Positions 63,384 to 64,000 of a DNA stretch of 64,000 nucleotides are shown one piece after another. The stretch's first letter is position 1; every line of letters begins with the position of its first letter. The notes below the pieces were generated by a model. The model searched no databases. It was given only the letters and a program-made list of their open reading frames with translations, and was not told the origin of the DNA. The stretch lies in NCBI RefSeq assembly GCF_000196235.1, contig NC_008541.1:2046001-2110000 (forward strand), in the 5' to 3' direction. This stretch comes from Arthrobacter sp. FB24. Lineage in GTDB: Bacteria > Actinomycetota > Actinomycetes > Actinomycetales > Micrococcaceae. Made by a program: the position numbers and the translations under genes.

Positions 63384-63431
63384 TTAGGGCGGCGTCAAGA
63401 TCCGCCGGTCCGGCGTTAAGAAATCATCAGG
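63384..63431 (+). promoter_or_regulatory. Candidate KdpE/OmpR-type site array upstream of kdp
   Basis: TTAGG at 63384, TCAAG at 63395, TTAAG at 63416 and TCAGG at 63427: two pairs each with an 11-base period. This is the expected geometry for dimers of an OmpR-family regulator such as KdpE, placed about 80-120 bases before the first small kdp gene. Nothing else was found from 63218 to 63383. Confidence 0.5.
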
Positions 63432-63471
63432 AACCGCTTTTTGCCGTCCGGAGGGGACTTGACTGTCAGTA

Positions 63472-63487
63472 GCCCCGCAAACGGGGC
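63472..63487 (+). promoter_or_regulatory. Leader hairpin before the kdp genes
   Basis: GCCCCG / CGGGGC stem with loop CAAA, ending 20 bases before the ATG of the 39-residue peptide. Could be a leader stabiliser; no T-run follows, so not a terminator. Confidence 0.4.
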
Positions 63488-63507
63488 GCGGATGAAAGGA
63501 ACCTGCA

Positions 63508-63627
63508 ATGGCCGACATGGCTGTGATCGGAATCCTCATGGTTTCCATGGGCTTCGTAATGTGGATCGGCCACTTCCTGGCCGGAATGGTCGGCGGAGCC
63601 GAGGACCGGCCGGACGCCGGGCAATGA
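63508..63627 (+). CDS. 39-residue membrane peptide leading the kdp operon
   Basis: MADMAVIGILMVSMGFVMWI continues GHFLAGMVGGAEDRPDAGQ: one membrane helix with an acidic tail, preceded by an AAAGGAA site. Its stop overlaps the start of kdpF (ATGA), so the two are co-translated. It resembles KdpF in size and place but not in sequence. Possibly a second small KdpF-like stabilising subunit or a regulator of the complex. The overlap argues it is a true gene. Confidence 0.65.
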   Translation: MADMAVIGILMVSMGFVMWIGHFLAGMVGGAEDRPDAGQ

Positions 63628-63722
63628 GCGCCGACGCCATCATGTGGCTGGTCCTGCTCATCGCCGGAATCGCCCTGTTCGGTTACCTGCTCGCAGTGCT
63701 GATCCATCCGGACAAGTGGTGA
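63624..63722 (+). CDS. kdpF: Potassium-transporting ATPase subunit F
   Basis: 32 residues: a short leader, one helix (IMWLVLLIAGIALFGYLLAV) and the end LIHPDKW, typical of KdpF (Y.L..L..P.kF/W). KdpF is a small membrane subunit that stabilises the KdpABC pump. Seven bases separate it from kdpA. Confidence 0.85.
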   Translation: MSADAIMWLVLLIAGIALFGYLLAVLIHPDKW

Positions 63723-63729
63723 GCACCCA

Positions 63730-64000
63730 GTGACGTTCAATACCTCATCCTTCCTCACCCAGGTCGCCGCCCTGATCCTTGCCCTGACGGCCGCCCATAA
63801 ACCGCTGGGCGTCTATCTCGCCCGCGTTTTCGAGGGCAAGACGTCGACCCGCACCGAGCGGCTGTTCTACCGGCTCGCCGGACTCGACGCCAGCACCGAA
63901 CAGACCTGGCCGGTGTACCTCCGCAGTGTCCTGGCGTTCTCGGCCGTCTCCATTCTGGCCGTGTTCGGCCTTCAGCGGCTCCAGCGGGTGCTCCCGGGTG
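63730..64000 (+). CDS. kdpA: Potassium-transporting ATPase subunit A (3' end outside window)
   Basis: GTG start at 63730. The first 90 residues are visible: a first helix (FLTQVAALILALTAAHKPLG) with VYLARVFEGK, then ERLFYRLAGLDASTEQTWPV and the second helix YLRSVLAFSAVSILAVFGLQ, as expected for KdpA. This subunit selects and passes potassium in the KdpFABC P-type pump. The gene runs off the right edge, so integrity beyond here is unknown. Confidence 0.92.
   Translation, partial: MTFNTSSFLTQVAALILALTAAHKPLGVYLARVFEGKTSTRTERLFYRLAGLDASTEQTWPVYLRSVLAFSAVSILAVFGLQRLQRVLPG

Noticed and set aside
63218..63507. c-di-AMP or other riboswitch before the kdp genes
   Set aside because: The leader has only one short hairpin and spaced direct repeats; no multi-helix conserved core could be drawn.
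1..64000. CRISPR array
   Set aside because: No regularly spaced short repeats with unique spacers were seen; the only multiple repeats are the three large modules and the IS copies.

Overview
The window looks like chromosomal DNA of a high-GC actinobacterium, most likely a Micrococcaceae member of the Arthrobacter/Pseudarthrobacter type. The grounds are high-GC codon use, frequent GTG and TTG starts, GTGA/ATGA gene overlaps, and several LacI-controlled plant-glycan catabolic clusters next to a kdp potassium operon. The genus is inferred from gene style and was not tested by any search.

Layout. 1-7.3 kb: the tail of a ribose-type ABC permease, a small ABM-fold monooxygenase, a GH15 glucoamylase-like enzyme, a decayed stretch in which a GAF fragment is joined to a fumarate-reductase fragment, and a divergent LysR/DJ-1 pair. 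7.4-11 kb: one very large protein with a helical-repeat body and a PIN nuclease-like domain. 11.1-37.1 kb: an accessory region punctuated by three copies (A, B, C) of a noncoding repeat module. Each module carries short palindromes of the form GTGTGCAC-AAT/ATT-GTGCACAC, a 21-nt tRNA(Leu)-like 3' tail and a strong terminator. In modules A and B the same 15-bp target next to the first palindrome carries a 1373-bp IS481-type element, each with its own 15-bp target duplication.

Between A and B (13.2-25.3 kb) is a complete rhamnoside-utilisation cluster: LacI regulator, MFS transporter, SDR enzyme with a zinc-ribbon tail, two GH78 alpha-L-rhamnosidases, a GH3 beta-glucosidase and an HSL-type esterase. 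Together these could import and dismantle rutinoside-like plant glycosides. Between B and C (27.9-36 kb) are secreted or membrane-anchored proteins of unknown role, a Het-C/phospholipase-like secreted protein, and wreckage of IS110 and IS21 elements.

37.5-55.6 kb: a second catabolic locus. A ten-gene minus-strand run (LacI, Gfo/Idh/MocA, CoA-transferase, GMC oxidoreductase fused to a gluconate-dehydrogenase small subunit, enoyl-CoA hydratase, aldehyde dehydrogenase, GH88, second GMC, second LacI, UPF0303) diverges from a plus-strand run (sugar-binding protein, two permeases, PfkB kinase, KDPG-type aldolase). It appears to import a sugar-acid or uronate-bearing glycoside, oxidise and cleave it, and feed a 2-keto-3-deoxy acid into an Entner-Doudoroff-like step. 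The acyl-CoA genes suggest that an aglycone side chain is also handled.

55.6-61 kb: a scar zone of gene fragments (unidentified C-terminus, HAD N-terminus, excisionase-like HTH, DUF1801, Fic without its catalytic core) around intact CbxX/CfxQ AAA+, HAD-SAK-like and DUF808 genes. 61-64 kb: potassium uptake, with a large APC/KUP-like permease, then a 39-aa membrane peptide, kdpF and the start of kdpA. Both units have tandem 11-bp-spaced repeats upstream that look like OmpR-family (KdpE-type) sites.
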